Assembly (NCBI GenBank): GCA_050084515.1
Contig: CM114272.1
Coordinates: 13,640,001 to 13,704,000 of the forward strand
Origin: Blasia pusilla
Lineage: Eukaryota > Marchantiophyta > Marchantiopsida > Blasiales
Direction of reading: 5' to 3'
Length of the DNA: 64,000 nucleotides
The notes beneath the pieces were generated by a model. It was not told the DNA's origin, made no database searches, and worked only from the letters and a program-made list of their open reading frames with translations. Below are positions 34,286 through 48,151 of this stretch, one piece after another; position 1 is the stretch's first letter, and each line of letters opens with the position of its first letter. A program made the translations under genes and the position numbers.

Positions 34286-36105
34286 CTACTCTACTCTAAC
34301 AGGACACGTTCTGAGTGGCTCGATCATCTCTGCTGAAAGCCGCAACACCTCGCCCAGGTTCACTGGATTGTGGGATGAGGGTGTCCATACGTACTCACGC
34401 ACTAGTCTGGCGACCCACAAATTCACGGTCGCCATTCCCAGTGCTCTCCCGGGACATACTCTCCTTCCTGCTCCGAAAGGAGCCAGTCTCAAGTCGCTTC
34501 CCTTCACATCAAAATCTATTCCACCTTCTCTAGGTACAAATCTCTCCGGTCGGAATTCGTTCGGTCCCTCCCAGACCGCTGGGTCGTGGGTAATTGCCCA
34601 CATGTTCACCATTGCTGTCGTGCCCTTCGGAACGTGGAAACCCTCGACAGTGACGTCCTGCGTGCTCAGTCTCGCCCAGGATAGCAGAGGGCCTGGGGGA
34701 TGGAGGCGCAGGGTCTCCTTGACGACGGCTTGAAGATAGGTGCACCTAGAAATGATGGCATCAGACAGCTCCTCTCCTTCACCGACCAATCCGTTGAGTT
34801 CGTCCCTCAGCTTCTGCTGGATGTTGGGGTTGATAGTTAACTCTGCCATCGCCCATTCCGTCAAAATCGCAGTGGTGTCCGTCCCTCTGAATATCATTTC
34901 CTGCATGTCCAGAACAACATTAGAGTCAACTTCGTAGAGATTCCAAGTTGAATTCAGGTTTCCCAAAACGTCAGGAAAGATAAATTTATTTTCAAGCACT
35001 GCACTCACCCAGAGCACGGCGATCATATCTGCATCGTCCAATTTGTCATCGCCGCTCATACCGAGAAGTATATCTACGAAATCCACCTCGGCTGAAGAGT
35101 TTCCCTCGCTCGGTGCTCATCAATGATTTGCTGAACGAATGCGACCACCTTGGGAACGAGCTCAGCACACCTCCTGCTGATATCTTGCGGATCGACGGAC
35201 TCCAGAATGGAGATGTGGTCAGCCCAGTTGAAGGCACCCAAGAGCTCGAAACCCTCGCGAACCATTTCTTTGAGGGCGGAGGCCTCGTTGTTTAGTCCAA
35301 AGTCGTATTTTCTGCCGAATACACTACCCATAATGTTATTCAGTGCGGCGTGCTGCAGATGCGTCCTGATCTTCACGCTTCCATCCGCGCTGACGACAGA
35401 TTCCGAGCGTATGAATTCCATCATTTTCCTCACGTCCTCTTGCCTGCTAGCCTCATGTGCAGCGATCCTCTTGGGAGAGAATAGGTGGTTGGCAGCAATC
35501 CTGCGCAGCTTGCGCCAGTACTCACCGTGCGGCGCGAATCCGATGGCCCGGCCGAACAGCAACTCCTGGGCAGACTGCTTGATTGGACGATCCGAGAAAG
35601 CACTACTATGGAGAATTTCACGAGCTGACGACGCAGTGCTAGCGACTATCAGCCTGGTATTTCCGAGGCTGAGAGCCATCAAAGGCTCTGCCTTGAACTC
35701 TCGAGCAAGCTTCGCCAATCTCCTGTGCGCAAGGCCCCCCATTTCCAGAAGACTCCCAATAATTGGGTAGCCTTTCGGTCCAGGTATTGCTCGCCTCCCT
35801 CTATGGAGAGCCCAAGCAGCCCCTCCCGGACCCGCCCAGAACAACAGGAGGATGAAAGCACATATGACACCCACCATCACGACGCTTATGCCAGTGGCCT
35901 CCTGATCTTCGAACGAAAGACGCCTCGTCAAAACAGGCACGGCAAACAGCCAGAACCCTCCCGTGCCACCGCTCATGGCCTCAGTCAGATCCATTCCGAC
36001 TGCAACGAGAAGAGCTTCGAGGTTCAAGTCGTGCGATTGCCGCAACAGGCACCGATCGGTAGCACGCTGGAGAAGCCGGATCGATGAGGGCAGAGAGCGT
36101 AACAC
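34286..36105 (-). CDS. CYP78A: CYP78A-family cytochrome P450, two exons, with an apparent frameshift
   Basis: Exon 1 runs from 36105 (or the second Met at 35994, which gives a more usual CYP78A length of about 535 residues) to 35009. The intron is 35008-34901 and exon 2 is 34900-34286. From the first Met: membrane anchor about 73-95, hinge AIPGP at 106-110, [23 protein letters not shown] typical of CYP78A, C-helix WRKLRR at 197-202. Exon 2 has the I-helix [11 protein letters not shown]-helix ETLR, PERF, and heme loop [14 protein letters not shown] with the axial Cys. The protein should be an ER-anchored monooxygenase. CYP78A members regulate organ growth and plastochron, with substrate unsettled. 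Near 35085-35115 the frame shifts: exon-1 frame ends at a TAG, while FVDILLG continues in another frame. A one-base loss explains this (pseudogene, allele or sequencing error). All motifs are otherwise intact. Confidence 0.9.
34901..35008 (-). other. P450 intron, 108 bp, stop-free and in phase
   Basis: In sense direction it begins GTGAGTGC and ends GACATGCAG, between TGG (Trp of MIAVLW) and GAAATG (EMIFRGTDT). It falls exactly where CYP78A proteins read MIAVLW-EMIFRG. The length is a multiple of three with no stop, so retention would add 36 residues without breaking the frame. Confidence 0.92.
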
Positions 36106-37950
36106 AACGAGCAGCAGCTAACTACCGCGAAGGATCCGCTGCTCCAAGAGATGCGGCGGACAGACGATGGTGAACTAGGAGGGGTGAGAGAGAAATACGG
36201 GAGTGCTCTTTGAAGAGCTGAAAATGCGTCCTGAGGCGGGAGGGGGAGAGCAGAAACGCTGGTGGCACTGGCCAACAATGGTCCCGGAATGGAGAAGGGA
36301 AGCCGATGATATTGAGGAGGCGACCACGCAGCGAAGCCAGTTGAAAACGAAGGGCGGCGCAGAAACAGGTCCGCAGGCACCGAGGAGAGGCTGCTCGAAG
36401 ACACGCGCGTGTGAGATATCACGTGAGAGCTGTGAACAGTGCGTCAGTCAGTCCTACGTTGCACCAGAGCGAGTCCCTGGGGCGGGGGCGGGGGCGCGCC
36501 AGAATCACTCCTATCTCCCGTCCCCACTACTCTCTTCAATTTCGCGACCTGCTTCCCGTCCTTCTCATCATGGATCCTGCAAGTGTGGCGGCCCTGCGTT
36601 TGTACTTGCGGTACAGAGTCTACAGACTCCAGAGCTGCCCGCGTCCGACTGGTCAGCAGAAACGACAGTTGCCGGTGCGTTTCCAGGCCTGCCATCCGTT
36701 CACCCGCCAGCATCCTTTTCATGCCTCTCCTCCGACGCGACCGCGCAACTGAAATGTGCGATGGAGTAACCGGTGAAGTTTCTCTCGCCGGCGGGTCCTG
36801 ACGGGGGAAAAAGGCGAATGAGGGACGCGAAAAGCTCCGTCGCGTAGCTGCCGCTGCTGCCCATCGTCTTTTAAGACTGCGCCGCCATTCTTTGGCTATC
36901 GTATTATGTATGTAAAATAAGCGCAGGAACGGAACCGTTAACGGCAGCACCTGCCGCCGATCTGACCGACCGTCTGACTGGTGCGGGTCCTACCTCCACC
37001 AGAGTGTGTACTCCCACCAAAAAATAGGTCTCACCATCACTCTCTCGTCTCGCCGCCAAACTCCTCTCCACTAACGCGCACTGCAGGAGCGCCATAATCG
37101 AGACCTTCCTCACTTTAGCGGCCCTTACTAAATAACGGAGCCTCGGGCTGGCCCTCCGTGAACACCTGATAATAACTCTGCACCTGGCGGTGGAGCCTCC
37201 GTTGGCCTTTTGGCTTTTAGCGGAGTCCTACTCAGACCGCTATCCTCCGTCCGCTAGACTCGTCTAACCTGGCCTCCCGCCATATTAGCTCCATCCTGTG
37301 GAGAACTAAGCATCGAGTATTATTATCCGAACTAATGCGCTTTACAACGCTGGGATCCGGGCGTTATTACCCCTCGGTCTCTCTCGCCCCGGTTAGTTTA
37401 TGAGACGGGCTTTTAATAACCTCCACTAGAATGTAATGAGTTGCAGAGTTTGCAACATTCTCTATTCTCGCAACTTGACGTGGGGAGTAAATACAGGACA
37501 CGGAACTACTCTTTTCTTTCATTTCAAATATTAGTCGGGTACTAAAAGGCCAGCCAATTTGCGCTACGTTTCCCAGCTCGCCCTAAATATAGCGGAAAGC
37601 CTCGTACCGCTGTTCTCAAACGGGAACGAAGCCATGTTACCCCTACAGCACTGTTCACCTGCAGCATGCCCTACTTACTCCTCAGGTCGTTAGGACCCGT
37701 GGCGGAGTACCCGAACTCGACTGACCCGACCCGACCCTACCCACCGATCTGACGTTCTGCATGCGTTCTCTCAGTGTGCCACTTAGGAACGTACCCCTTC
37801 ACCTTAGGGGGTCGGTTATGTCCCTCAGGGCAAAGCCAGTGCACTCCCTCTCAGTCAGTCCGCGTCACTGTGCAAGCACAGCCTTTTCCTGTGTGAGATA
37901 TGGAAGTCATGATCTGAGTGAGAACTTGCGGCGCATCCCCTTTGCGTTGC
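36106..37950 (-). promoter_or_regulatory. GC-rich upstream region of the P450
   Basis: High-GC sequence with many CpGs upstream of the P450 start. It includes GGGGCGGGGGCGGGGGCGCG at about 36478-36497. A TATA-like GCTATATTTAG on the minus strand lies at about 37585-37595, rather far upstream. No protein-like frame of note. Likely 5' untranslated region and promoter; exact elements cannot be fixed. Confidence 0.4.
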
Positions 37951-37954
37951 GCTT

Positions 37955-38030
37955 CCCGTACCGTAAGGGTGGGGGATGTAAGCTCTGGGATCCCGTACCA
38001 TAAGGACGGGGGTTGTAAGCTCTGCCCCGC
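37955..38030. repeat. Tandem duplication of about 36 bp
   Basis: Two adjacent copies of CCCGTACCGTAAGGGTGGG-like sequence ending GTAAGCTCTG, with a few substitutions. Confidence 0.8.
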
Positions 38031-38164
38031 AGGAGTAGTAGGGTGTGTACTGTACTCTATATGTTTGTAGCCGATCAGTATTCCATCCACTAGGCGGTCC
38101 CATATTCGCCTGCCTTCTTGACGTTTGGCTTTTTCTTCCCCCTGTCCGTCCGTCCTCCTGTCCT

Positions 38165-38340
38165 TCGTCAACTTTTGATTTTTCATTCGGGTTTGCATCC
38201 ACCACTTTCCATTTTTCTCTTGGGTTTTTGCATCCACCCCTTTTAATTTTTCTCTTGGGTTTGCCTCCGTCACTTTTAATTTTGCATTCGGCTGTGGATC
38301 CATCCATCACTTTTAATTTTGCATCCGGGTTTGGTTTGCA
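38165..38340. repeat. Degenerate minisatellite
   Basis: About four to five imperfect units built on CACTTTTAATTTT then TCTTGGGTTTGCATCCAC, of variable length around 35-45 bp. Confidence 0.75.
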
Positions 38341-40055
38341 CTGGTATCTTCCTTCCGTTTGGATCGGTGGGAGGAGAATACATCGAAACCAGTTAGCAAG
38401 GACCCTGAACTAAAGCACCGCACTCTCATCATCAGAATCGAGTGTCTGGTGGTAGCTGTTTAGTTGCCCTTCGCTCCCATAATTCGTAGTAAATAAATAT
38501 CCGTGTCCCATTTAGGAAGAGCCGTCGTCGCAGCTACAACTCCTTGGACACGATTTTCCCGTTGACTTTCAAGTTTGGATTATCGATAATTACTGTCCGT
38601 TTTGATTTATTTGTTTTCTAGTTTTTGGGTTTTTAGCTCGTCGGTGAGAATGGACGTATGAGCGAGAAATGACTAGGAAAAACCGTGCCTTTCCTCAGGG
38701 TTTTGAGACTTTTGTGTCCCCAGCCTTATTTTAACCCACATGTGTCTTACTTTACGGGCTTCAAGCACGCCCCCCCCTTCGACTCCAGACGTGGGATATG
38801 TGCGGGCGTCTTAATACGGGTACCAACCCTTCGCTCACAAGAGTAAATTCTCCTAATAAGGACATTCACCGCCAGTTTTGACCTACATTGTGTGATGATT
38901 GTCATAAATTTATACTTACTTAGTGGCTAATCGAGAGTTAAGGTTCGTCTCTTGTGACCAAAGGGTTTCTTCGCTGTTTTGGAGCACATGCCCACAACAA
39001 CCGATGCTAATCATTTCCCCTGCTATTTTTGGAGTCATAAATGTCATCCTTTTCATTATTTCTAATTTCTTTTCAACATTTTTCGACATTTTTGGTCATT
39101 TTTCCAAATGTTATTCCACCGTTACCGTATAAACAAGGAAGGGTTATTCCATATACTTTTATAAAATATATATAAGTAGTTTTTGTTTTATGATTGATTT
39201 CTTAACAGCTGCGTTTCCCTCTCATAAATGTAGAGTTCCACACGGCAAATATCTTCACGTGTTTATTATATGAACAAAAATAGCACTTTTATTTCTATTT
39301 GTGTTATGATTTATTTATTTTTGCGGTTTTTTTAATAAATTATGTTTTAATTTTTATTTGTATCTCAACAAGATTTTAGCTTTTTTTTTTTTTAAATCCA
39401 TATTGTACATTTGGCCAAAGAAGATCTTCATGGGCCTTTAAAGAGGATAGGACGTTGTTTATGAGATAATATCACACCTTTCCTCTCTCTATTTCGCCAT
39501 TACGGGAAAGAGGAGTTGTCTCTTGACTCGTCAAAGAGTGGATGTTCCTTCCATCTACTTCCCTTCCATTCCTCATACACCTTATTCTCCACCTTTCCTC
39601 TTCTTTTTGAAATATAGGAGAGAGATTGTTCCTACTCTCTATTTGCCCTTCATCTTCAATCCTCCCATTTTATTTGTTTTTACCCCTCTTGATAGGGAAG
39701 GAGATGGTTGATTGGAGATATAGTGTCTCCCTCTCTAATCTTCACCTCCCCATAAAGGGACGGAGGGTTCCATTGTGTCGTTTTTCAAAGGAACCGTAAG
39801 GATTCTTTGTAGGGGATGGAAGGGAGATAATTTCATTCCTTTGCTCCAACCATCTTGTTCTCCCTGAATTCATCTTCTCTCCCATAGATTAAATTATTGT
39901 CTCTCATCCCCTCTTATCAAAAATTTAAAATTATTGAGATTGCTTTCATTGAAAGTTCTTCATTTCTCTCTTTTCCTCCCCTATTCAGATTTTAAATATC
40001 TATATTTTTAACAAATTATATGCCTTTCCTCTATTGAGAAACTCAATACTTCAAA

Positions 40056-40060
<5 letters not shown>

Positions 40061-40091
<31 letters not shown>
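40061..40091. repeat. CT microsatellite
   Basis: About 15 CT units. Confidence 0.95.
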
Positions 40092-40096
<5 letters not shown>

Positions 40097-40472
40097 CAGG
40101 CCTTCATAAGAAAAAAACCAAAACTCCTTAGTGAGAACCCCAAATTTAGATGTGAAGATGCATGTCGGATGCGATGTCAATCATATATGTGGAAGGGGTC
40201 CCATAAGCTAGATCGGCTTCTCGTGGACTAAAAATTTACTCTACTCTAATCTCTCAAACTTATAAAAGTTTTTAAAAAAATTAATAAGGATCATACAAAA
40301 CCTAAGATATGTGGCATAAGAAGAAAGTTTACCACATGAAAAAACCCAATGCTAATAATCACATTTATTCTTTGTTTCTTTATTTTTTACATTATTTACC
40401 TCTAATTGTGTCTCCACAGTATAATATATAAATTACAACAAATGTAAATAGTATGTAAATAGTGTAATATAG

Positions 40473-40474
<2 letters not shown>

Positions 40475-40525
<51 letters not shown>
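40475..40525. repeat. CT microsatellite
   Basis: About 25 TC units. The sequence after it (TTACATTATATACTTCTAATTG) is an imperfect copy of 40388-40411, so a local duplication surrounds the array. Confidence 0.95.
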
Positions 40526-40529
<4 letters not shown>

Positions 40530-43500
40530 TTATATACTTCTAATTGTCTCCATAATATAATATCAAAATTTAGGGTTGGAGCATGACAAGTTTGTAAGGT
40601 ATCCTAACGTAGTTTTGCCTTGTGTCTTTATTAAGCAATTGAAACCCTTGTTTGGATGTACTTGAGGTTAAGTATGATACTTATAAAAGTATGTTGAGCT
40701 CTCTATGATGCATAATTTTGCATACATAATATTTTTTTATTGTATGATATCTACAAGATCTTTGAATTGCGCAAAGCTTTCTTAATTCTTATCCCTCCTC
40801 AATTCCTATGACCAACCAATAAAGTGGAGACGCATTAAACATATCTTAAGTTTGGTATGAACAAAAACCCAATTTATCCTACTACAGGGACAAAGTTTTG
40901 GAAACCCAATGTTGAACCCTTATATCACGCAATATTATTTTTCATTAAATTTTGATTGATTTTTGTATGTTGCAAATTTCTTTGTCGAAACATGTCATAA
41001 CATGATTTACATCTTTCTACTACAAATTTTTAGCTGAATAAATTTTCTTTCCCTTAGTATTTTTAATAAAAATGCAAATATTCCTAATTTTTAAATTACT
41101 TCCTTTAAACAAAAATAACATAAAAAGGTATCATTGCATTTTATCTACATATTAGAGGCTATGCTAAACAATTTGGCAAATGTGAGTATCACAAAAGAAT
41201 GTCTTCCTCTCATTTTCGTGTTGAATTAATTTTTATTTCATGGGATTAAGTCATTAGAATGGCATAGTTTCTTCAAAAGATTTATGAGTCAACAAACACA
41301 AACTTATGCAATTCAGCTAAATTTTATATTTTACACTTTGATTAAGAAAATCTCTTTCTATGGCATCTCTTTTTTTTTACTCACACATTTTTCTAAGTGC
41401 AATATAGAAATCGTAGATTATATTTAAGGAAACTCAATTGATCTTACTTCGATGTGCCATACCCCTCTATAATAGTTATGGAAAATAATTGTGGAAACTT
41501 TAGGACATGTGAGGAAGCTTGTAGAGAATTGGGCCATTCTTTTAACATATATGAGTTTTCTATTTCATATCTACTTTTCATTTGTTGGCCATGGTTTGTG
41601 TGATTACTCATCTAGCGAATGTGCATAAGCAACATTGAACATCTTGAAAAGATCTATTGTCTTATATCTCTAGGCATGGAAAGGGAGACGTAGATCTTTC
41701 AAAAGAAAAGGTACTATGGTCAATTTTGGGCACTTCACACATTGGCGTTTTTCACTCTCTTTCTCGTCTTATTGTCTTCTTCCTCACAATCTTTCACGGA
41801 GGACGAAGCTCGTGTTGCTTATTCTTGTATTGTTCCAATGTTCCAAACTTATGCAAGGAGTCCTCGTATACCGAACTTATGCATGCACATGATATCAAAT
41901 TGTCTATAACTCTTAAGTTTGTGCCATCATTCATAAATCTAGTGCATGCATACTCGTGCGACACCCACTTTAGAGCTTTTCCACAAGAAAGAAATGAATG
42001 AATCACCCACATAATAAGAGATGGTAAGCGGAGACTATGTGTGTGGATAGATAATATAAGGAGGCCATAATATATCTCCAAGATAGAAATAAACCATGTT
42101 ATATTCAAATTATATGGGTCCAACCAAAGAGGAAAGAAAACTCTTTATTCTTGTATAAAGACCAATGCTTGCAACTCGGGTTTCCTTTCCTCCTTCTTCT
42201 CCTGGCCTCTTCTTGATAATTTTCATGAGAACGCCTAAAAGTTAAGGAGACTAAGCCCATAGGTTTGACATCATATTTTGAATAATAATATCGACGCATG
42301 CTAAACTTTTGTTACCTTGATTATCGTTCAAAAGGGTCATCTCTATATCCATAACACGTGTGTTTCATACTAATTTCAACTTACAATTCAAGCTAATAGC
42401 CTATGTTAAATTTGAAATAAAAATCAACAACTTATTGAATAATCTATGAGCAGAGATGATTGTTTTAACCATCCTAGTGCTACGAAGGAGATAATATCTA
42501 TTCCAAAGATTACAACAAATTCATCTTCTTAATTTTAGTTTTGCAAATTTCAATAGTGACAAGATAATTTAAATGTGTTTAATTCTTAAGGACATGATAA
42601 ATTTAATTTGATTACAGTTTTTTTTCATAATATGAGTTATCAATATGATATTTATTTTTTTCTATATAAAATTTATGGATTATTATTTCAATTAATTATT
42701 TCAAATCTTAAAATTTTGTAGGAATATTTACAATGATCTATATTATGTGATTATATTTATGTGCATGATATTGTAAGTTGATCAAATACACTTCCAAATC
42801 CATGTAAAAAATCCAAAATCATACTTTTGAAGTAATTATCTTCTCAAGATTTTAAGAAAAACTTTTAATGGTATTATTTTAGTTCTTCAATTGGTGCATT
42901 CTCCAATAGATGATTGTATTTATTTATTTCTTTTTTTTTCCCAAACTTCTTTCATGTAGTCCCAATATAGTATTTAATCTAGCTTATTATCATAATCAAA
43001 TCAAAAATTAATTTCTGGATAACTCATATTTTAAAGTATATTGAACATTGACATGTAATCTTAAAAAATTAATTTATCCCTTCCAATTTGATAGCCTTAA
43101 ATATTAGGAGTAACTCCATTCACAGAGTTAGGAATCTTTCTAATTCCCTACTTAATTTTATGCACGATGTAGAAGAAATATCATTAAATTATACTTCAAA
43201 CTATTCATAAATCTATGTATATTATTAAGGAGAGTAACCCATTTCTAAGAAGTTCTCTTTGCATGTCATGTGTAGAAGCCTTTTATATTTGGATTTTTTA
43301 ATTTTTTAAATCTTATAAGATGTTTAGAGAAGAGTTTTAAAAATATTTTTTAATTATTATCTTCATTTCAAAAAAAAAATTTCAATCTCCCCAATATTTT
43401 TCTCTTTCTCCATTCTATTCCTTGTTCTATCCAATATTCTTGATAATTGCCCAAAAAGAAAAACCATTTATATTTATATGTGGAGGATCTCACTTTTTTA

Positions 43501-46500
43501 ATCTGTCTGTTTATTCAACTATTGAAGCATCTTTGAAATAAATTCCATATTTTCCCTTATCACCCAAAATTCTTTCATTTTTCTTTTAATTATGTCATCA
43601 TGGTAATCTAAATAGTGAATTAAAACACAATACTTGGATTCTAATGCTTGCATAATTTGTTCTTAGTATTCTCTTGTTCTTACATTAAGTTTAAAATCAA
43701 GAGCCCTAAAGAGTATAGAATTCAAAAAGATTATAAAAAATCCAATATATTCTCAATTTCCCCAATGTCTAATTTCATTCGTTATTTTAATATTTTATAC
43801 TCAAAAATGTTTTTAATCAAATTTTCTTAATTGATCATAGAGGGAAAATTGAAAATTATGTTCAAAAATCATTTGGAGCAAAGATGGGTGGGATATTACG
43901 AGCATTGTGGGACAAAAATCTTATGTTAAAATGATAAGATAGACTTTCTTCTACAAGTGGAAAGATAAGAGTTTCATAAAGGAAATAAATTTACTTTTCC
44001 TTGAATCAAGAAGGGAATATAAACTTTTCATTAAAAAACACCAAAATATGCATATTTAAGTAAGCAAGTTGGTGATCATATTTCATCAGAAATAATCAAT
44101 CACAATTTTCCTTAATTGTTGGAATTCCACATTTTTGATGTTTTGGTTTTCATTTTCATTTCTATCCCAATGTTTTGCTTGGGCAAGAAACTAGCGGTAC
44201 ATATTATTACCGCCTCTACATACACCTGTTGCTATTTTTTTCTCGCTATCTAACCTATCCACGTGTTCTTCACATGAATATAATGATTAATTCTCCTCTC
44301 CAATTCCCCCTCTATCAAAGCCCCACACTAGTTGATCTTATTCTTAAGTTTAATAAACTAGACAGGTTTCAGATGCATTCAAAATAAAATTTCCACATTC
44401 ATATTTTCTTTTCTATTTTTCATGCATAGAGATTGCAAAGTGGGTATCCTCTTGATTGCCTTTGAACATCCCTTTACTCACTACAAAAAGTCATATGGTT
44501 GCCCTCTCCAAATTGATAGGAGGATAAACAAGCCTGGAAAATTAAACCCTCATTAGACACTTTAAGTGACTAAAAAATGTATATTTGCATTACAACTCTC
44601 AAGGTTACGTGATAAAAATACATATACACATATAGACTATGCATGGATAAATAAGAGATGCATTTAATTCCAAAAAGGGTGAAAATATGTATCTATACTC
44701 TCACACTTAGCAAACGGTTAGGCAAGTGAATGCCCTCCATATCTCCTTCCATTTTCTTTTATATTACCACTAGTAAAATTGCACTTCTTAATTTTGAAAC
44801 AAGAGGAGGATAATAAAAATACATTTCTACTTGAATATTAATTATAATGAATCTCTACATTTAATTTAAAAGAAAAAAAAATTTCTTGATGAGTTGGGGA
44901 AAATAATATTTTTTCCTTTTCCAATCCCGATATCTAAATTAAGGAAATAAAATAACTAATATATTTCATATTTTTTTATCAAAAATATAATTATCAAAAT
45001 CCTACCAACCTAGCTTGAAAATTAAAATTAATGTAGGAAGAAAATCACCTTCATCATTTTTTAAGAATGGTTCTTGTCCCACTGTTATCTTATTATCCGT
45101 TTTCATTCTTTTCCCAATGTACTACTTAATTTTCCCTCTAGAGTCCAAAGTAAATTTGAAAATTTCTTTTTTATTTTAGCATTTAAATTTTAGTTTTAAA
45201 ATGAGAAGAGATAACGAATATGAAGGAGATTTAAGAAAATTTCATGAATATTTTATTTTTTATAATTAAAATATTTGAAAACAAAACATAACCTAATTTT
45301 AATTCCTCCTAAAAATTAGTTATAATTTTAAAATATTATAATATTGAATATGATAATAATAATGAATATGAGGAACACATTAGAACGTTTCTTGAATATT
45401 TAAAAAATAACTTTTTTCTCGTTATTACTAGTTTCTCCTCATTCTTGCTACTTGTAAGCTAAGTAGCTGACAAAATATATTCAAAAGACTCGAGGTTGTT
45501 GAGTTTTGTGTAGGATAGAATAAATCTGAGAGACTTGATTTATTTTGAAGCCTCTACCACGTGTCATTCGATAAGATAAATTGATCATGGTGATAGGGCG
45601 TATTTTGTTAAGGTATAATACATTAGATTAGAGTACTATATAAATCTGATTTGTTTTCTCATGTACCAATGTGAAGGCATATCCTCTATATAACATTGTG
45701 AGGCTCCTATATTTTCACTATGAGCTTTCCTAATAACAAAAAAGGACATCTATTTATTATTATTAGGATTTGGTATGGAGATAGCCACAAGATCTTTTTA
45801 TTTATCCTCACTCTCACAGAACAATTGAGATATTTTCAAATAATTACACACTCTAAGGAAATTAATTTAAATCATATTAAGTATTTTAGTATAATTATTC
45901 AAAATATCATAAATATTCTTTTGGAAAACAAAGATTTTCATGTTACTTTGAGTTAAGATCTCAAGAAATCCTGGATCATGAGATTTTTTGTTTCAATATT
46001 ATATTATCACAATCAATTATTTTACCTGACCTCGAGCCCTTGCCCATAATTCCAATTTCACCTTATTCAATTGTCTCCTTCCATCATTTACATTCAAACC
46101 GATTATATGCGCATAACTTTACTTTCATCCAAGAAAGTTTTATTGTAAAATTAGCTCTAGTATCAGTTTTTTTTATTTCCTTAAAAAAACCCTTTCAATT
46201 GATGAATATTTATTTATCACAATATTAGAATTAATAATAACATACGGCTAAAAATATGACAATCGTAAATGGAATTGTTGTTGTTGTGGCAATAGCGTAG
46301 TAAAATCAATGAGTGAAGCATTTTTTTATCAAAGGCTTCGGGTAAAACTTACAATTACAAAAAGACTATGGATGACTCACATCATTGAGTATGTTAGACT
46401 CGTGGAAGGAGAATCCATAGCTGAACTTAAATGTTGTCAAATTAACTCCTAATCATTGAAAATCTTCTCCAATAAAAAATTCAAGTAAGTTCTCTACCTT

Positions 46501-48033
46501 TATTTTGTGAATGATTTAGAAATCGCCATATATTCCTACGAGCTTATTATTCTTACGAACATGTATTATTATGGATGTGGCTTTGATTTCATTAACATCA
46601 AAATTTCCTATCCTTGATAGAAAAACTCATAGTTTCAAATTGAGTGTGTTCCACATATATATAATTAATTTTATTTTTTTCTCCTCAAAATTATGTTGTT
46701 GAATCATTCCTAGTTTAGATGGATCGCCTTTTTAGTCATATGAAAACCTTGTTATTTGGATGTCCAAAGTTATCTTGAAAGAAGCAAAAATCAATTGTAA
46801 GAATTCATACTATAAATGTATGTTAATTTATACATGTATAAATTCATATTATCCTTATGTGGGGATGTGGGCCTTGTGCCTATCTATCCTTGGATTTTCT
46901 AACTTGAGGTAAAGTTAAATAATGCTGGCTTCTCCTTAGGATTATTCTTGAAAGAAAAAAAAATTCTTTTTGTTCTCCTTCCCATCGAGCAAGAAGCTAC
47001 ATCACAGTGGACCACTCCTCCCCTCTTGAGTAGGTGGTCGTAGGCTCAAGTGCGGCTTTGCACATTTCATTTTGTCCTTATACCACTCCCCACTTAACCG
47101 GACTCCTATCCTACTTAACCTAACCCGAGGATGAATATGCGCAAGGGATGTGGGGAATTAGTATCTTTCTTCCTATATTAGGATTCTTTTGTTACAATGA
47201 TTTGTGCATTGTAACAGGTCTAGAGGTCGTTTACATGCAACTATTATTTTTGGGTTGGCATCGTCACAAACAACTACTTGTCCAAAAATTTCATCAGAAT
47301 TATTTAAAACTCTTAAGAGCCATACAAAAGAGAGTTGGTTCCATGAACAAGAAGAATGATACATAGTATCAATTTACTTATATGGGGAAAATTCTTATTA
47401 CTCTCTTGTTTTCTAGCACTGATGTACGGGAAGATGTTTACTATCTACCGATTATTATGATCTACATAGAAATCACGATAGATTATAATTAGGAAGTAAG
47501 ATTGAATAAATAATGAAAGGTTGTTTTATTAGAAATTTTATAACCCACCATATGGTAGGAAGAGGGAGGTGATCTAGAAGGATGTTAAAATTTGATGTTA
47601 CTCTACGTAATTTTTGTCAAAGTAACGATCCATGGACACAAGTGTTCAACGATAGAATATTTAGAGACTTGGCATAAAAATACAAAACCTATCAACTATC
47701 AAATATTAAAGAGTTTTTCAAACTCTAATAAAGTAACAAGATCACTATCTTCACTTACTATAGTCCTTGTCCAGAAGTTAAACTCCCTTGTCAATTTTGC
47801 AAGTAAACTAGTTTTTATTTTAGAAAAGGTTAAAATAAAGCTTATACATACAAATTCCTAAATTATTTCAATTTAATTTGACAAGAAATAAGTACTTTGT
47901 ATCATTCAAGAGACATAAATGTACTTTACAAAGAAAAATACAAAATATTCAAAATTTTAAGAATCTTAAGAATCTAGTTGAAAGGCACAATTCAAGTTTC
48001 ATTTTTTTAGAATTGAACTTCGATTGAGGAGGT

Positions 48034-48151
48034 TGTCGTGCGCATACACATCGCTACTCAACATACATCGCTGTCACCGAACACACACATGATCCCATGC
48101 AAACTCATGATATCCAAACAACGAGACAAGAAGTACCAAAATATCTCCAAT
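48034..48151 (-). repeat. Element C repeat B2
   Basis: This 118-bp segment starts TGTCGTGCGCATACACATCG and ends at ATCTCCAAT. It is repeated at 48650-48775. Confidence 0.85.

Larger units (their letters stand above)
38341..48033. other. AT-rich intergenic DNA, no gene seen
   Basis: Nearly 10 kb of AT-rich DNA. Frames are short, low-complexity and lack domain signatures. Two CT microsatellites lie near 40.1 and 40.5 kb. A slightly GC-richer patch at 46980-47130 is unassigned. The sequence at 45550-45720 has TATATAA-type motifs before a 78-codon frame (45720-45956) that resembles nothing I know. Confidence 0.6.

Noticed and set aside
36203-36950. Frames of 110-190 codons on both strands upstream of the P450
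   Set aside because: Overlapping in all frames with no motifs; explained by GC-rich promoter or leader sequence.
46980-47130. tRNA-derived SINE near GAGTAGGTGGTCGTAGGCTC
   Set aside because: Weak resemblance to pol III boxes only; no tail or flanking duplication.
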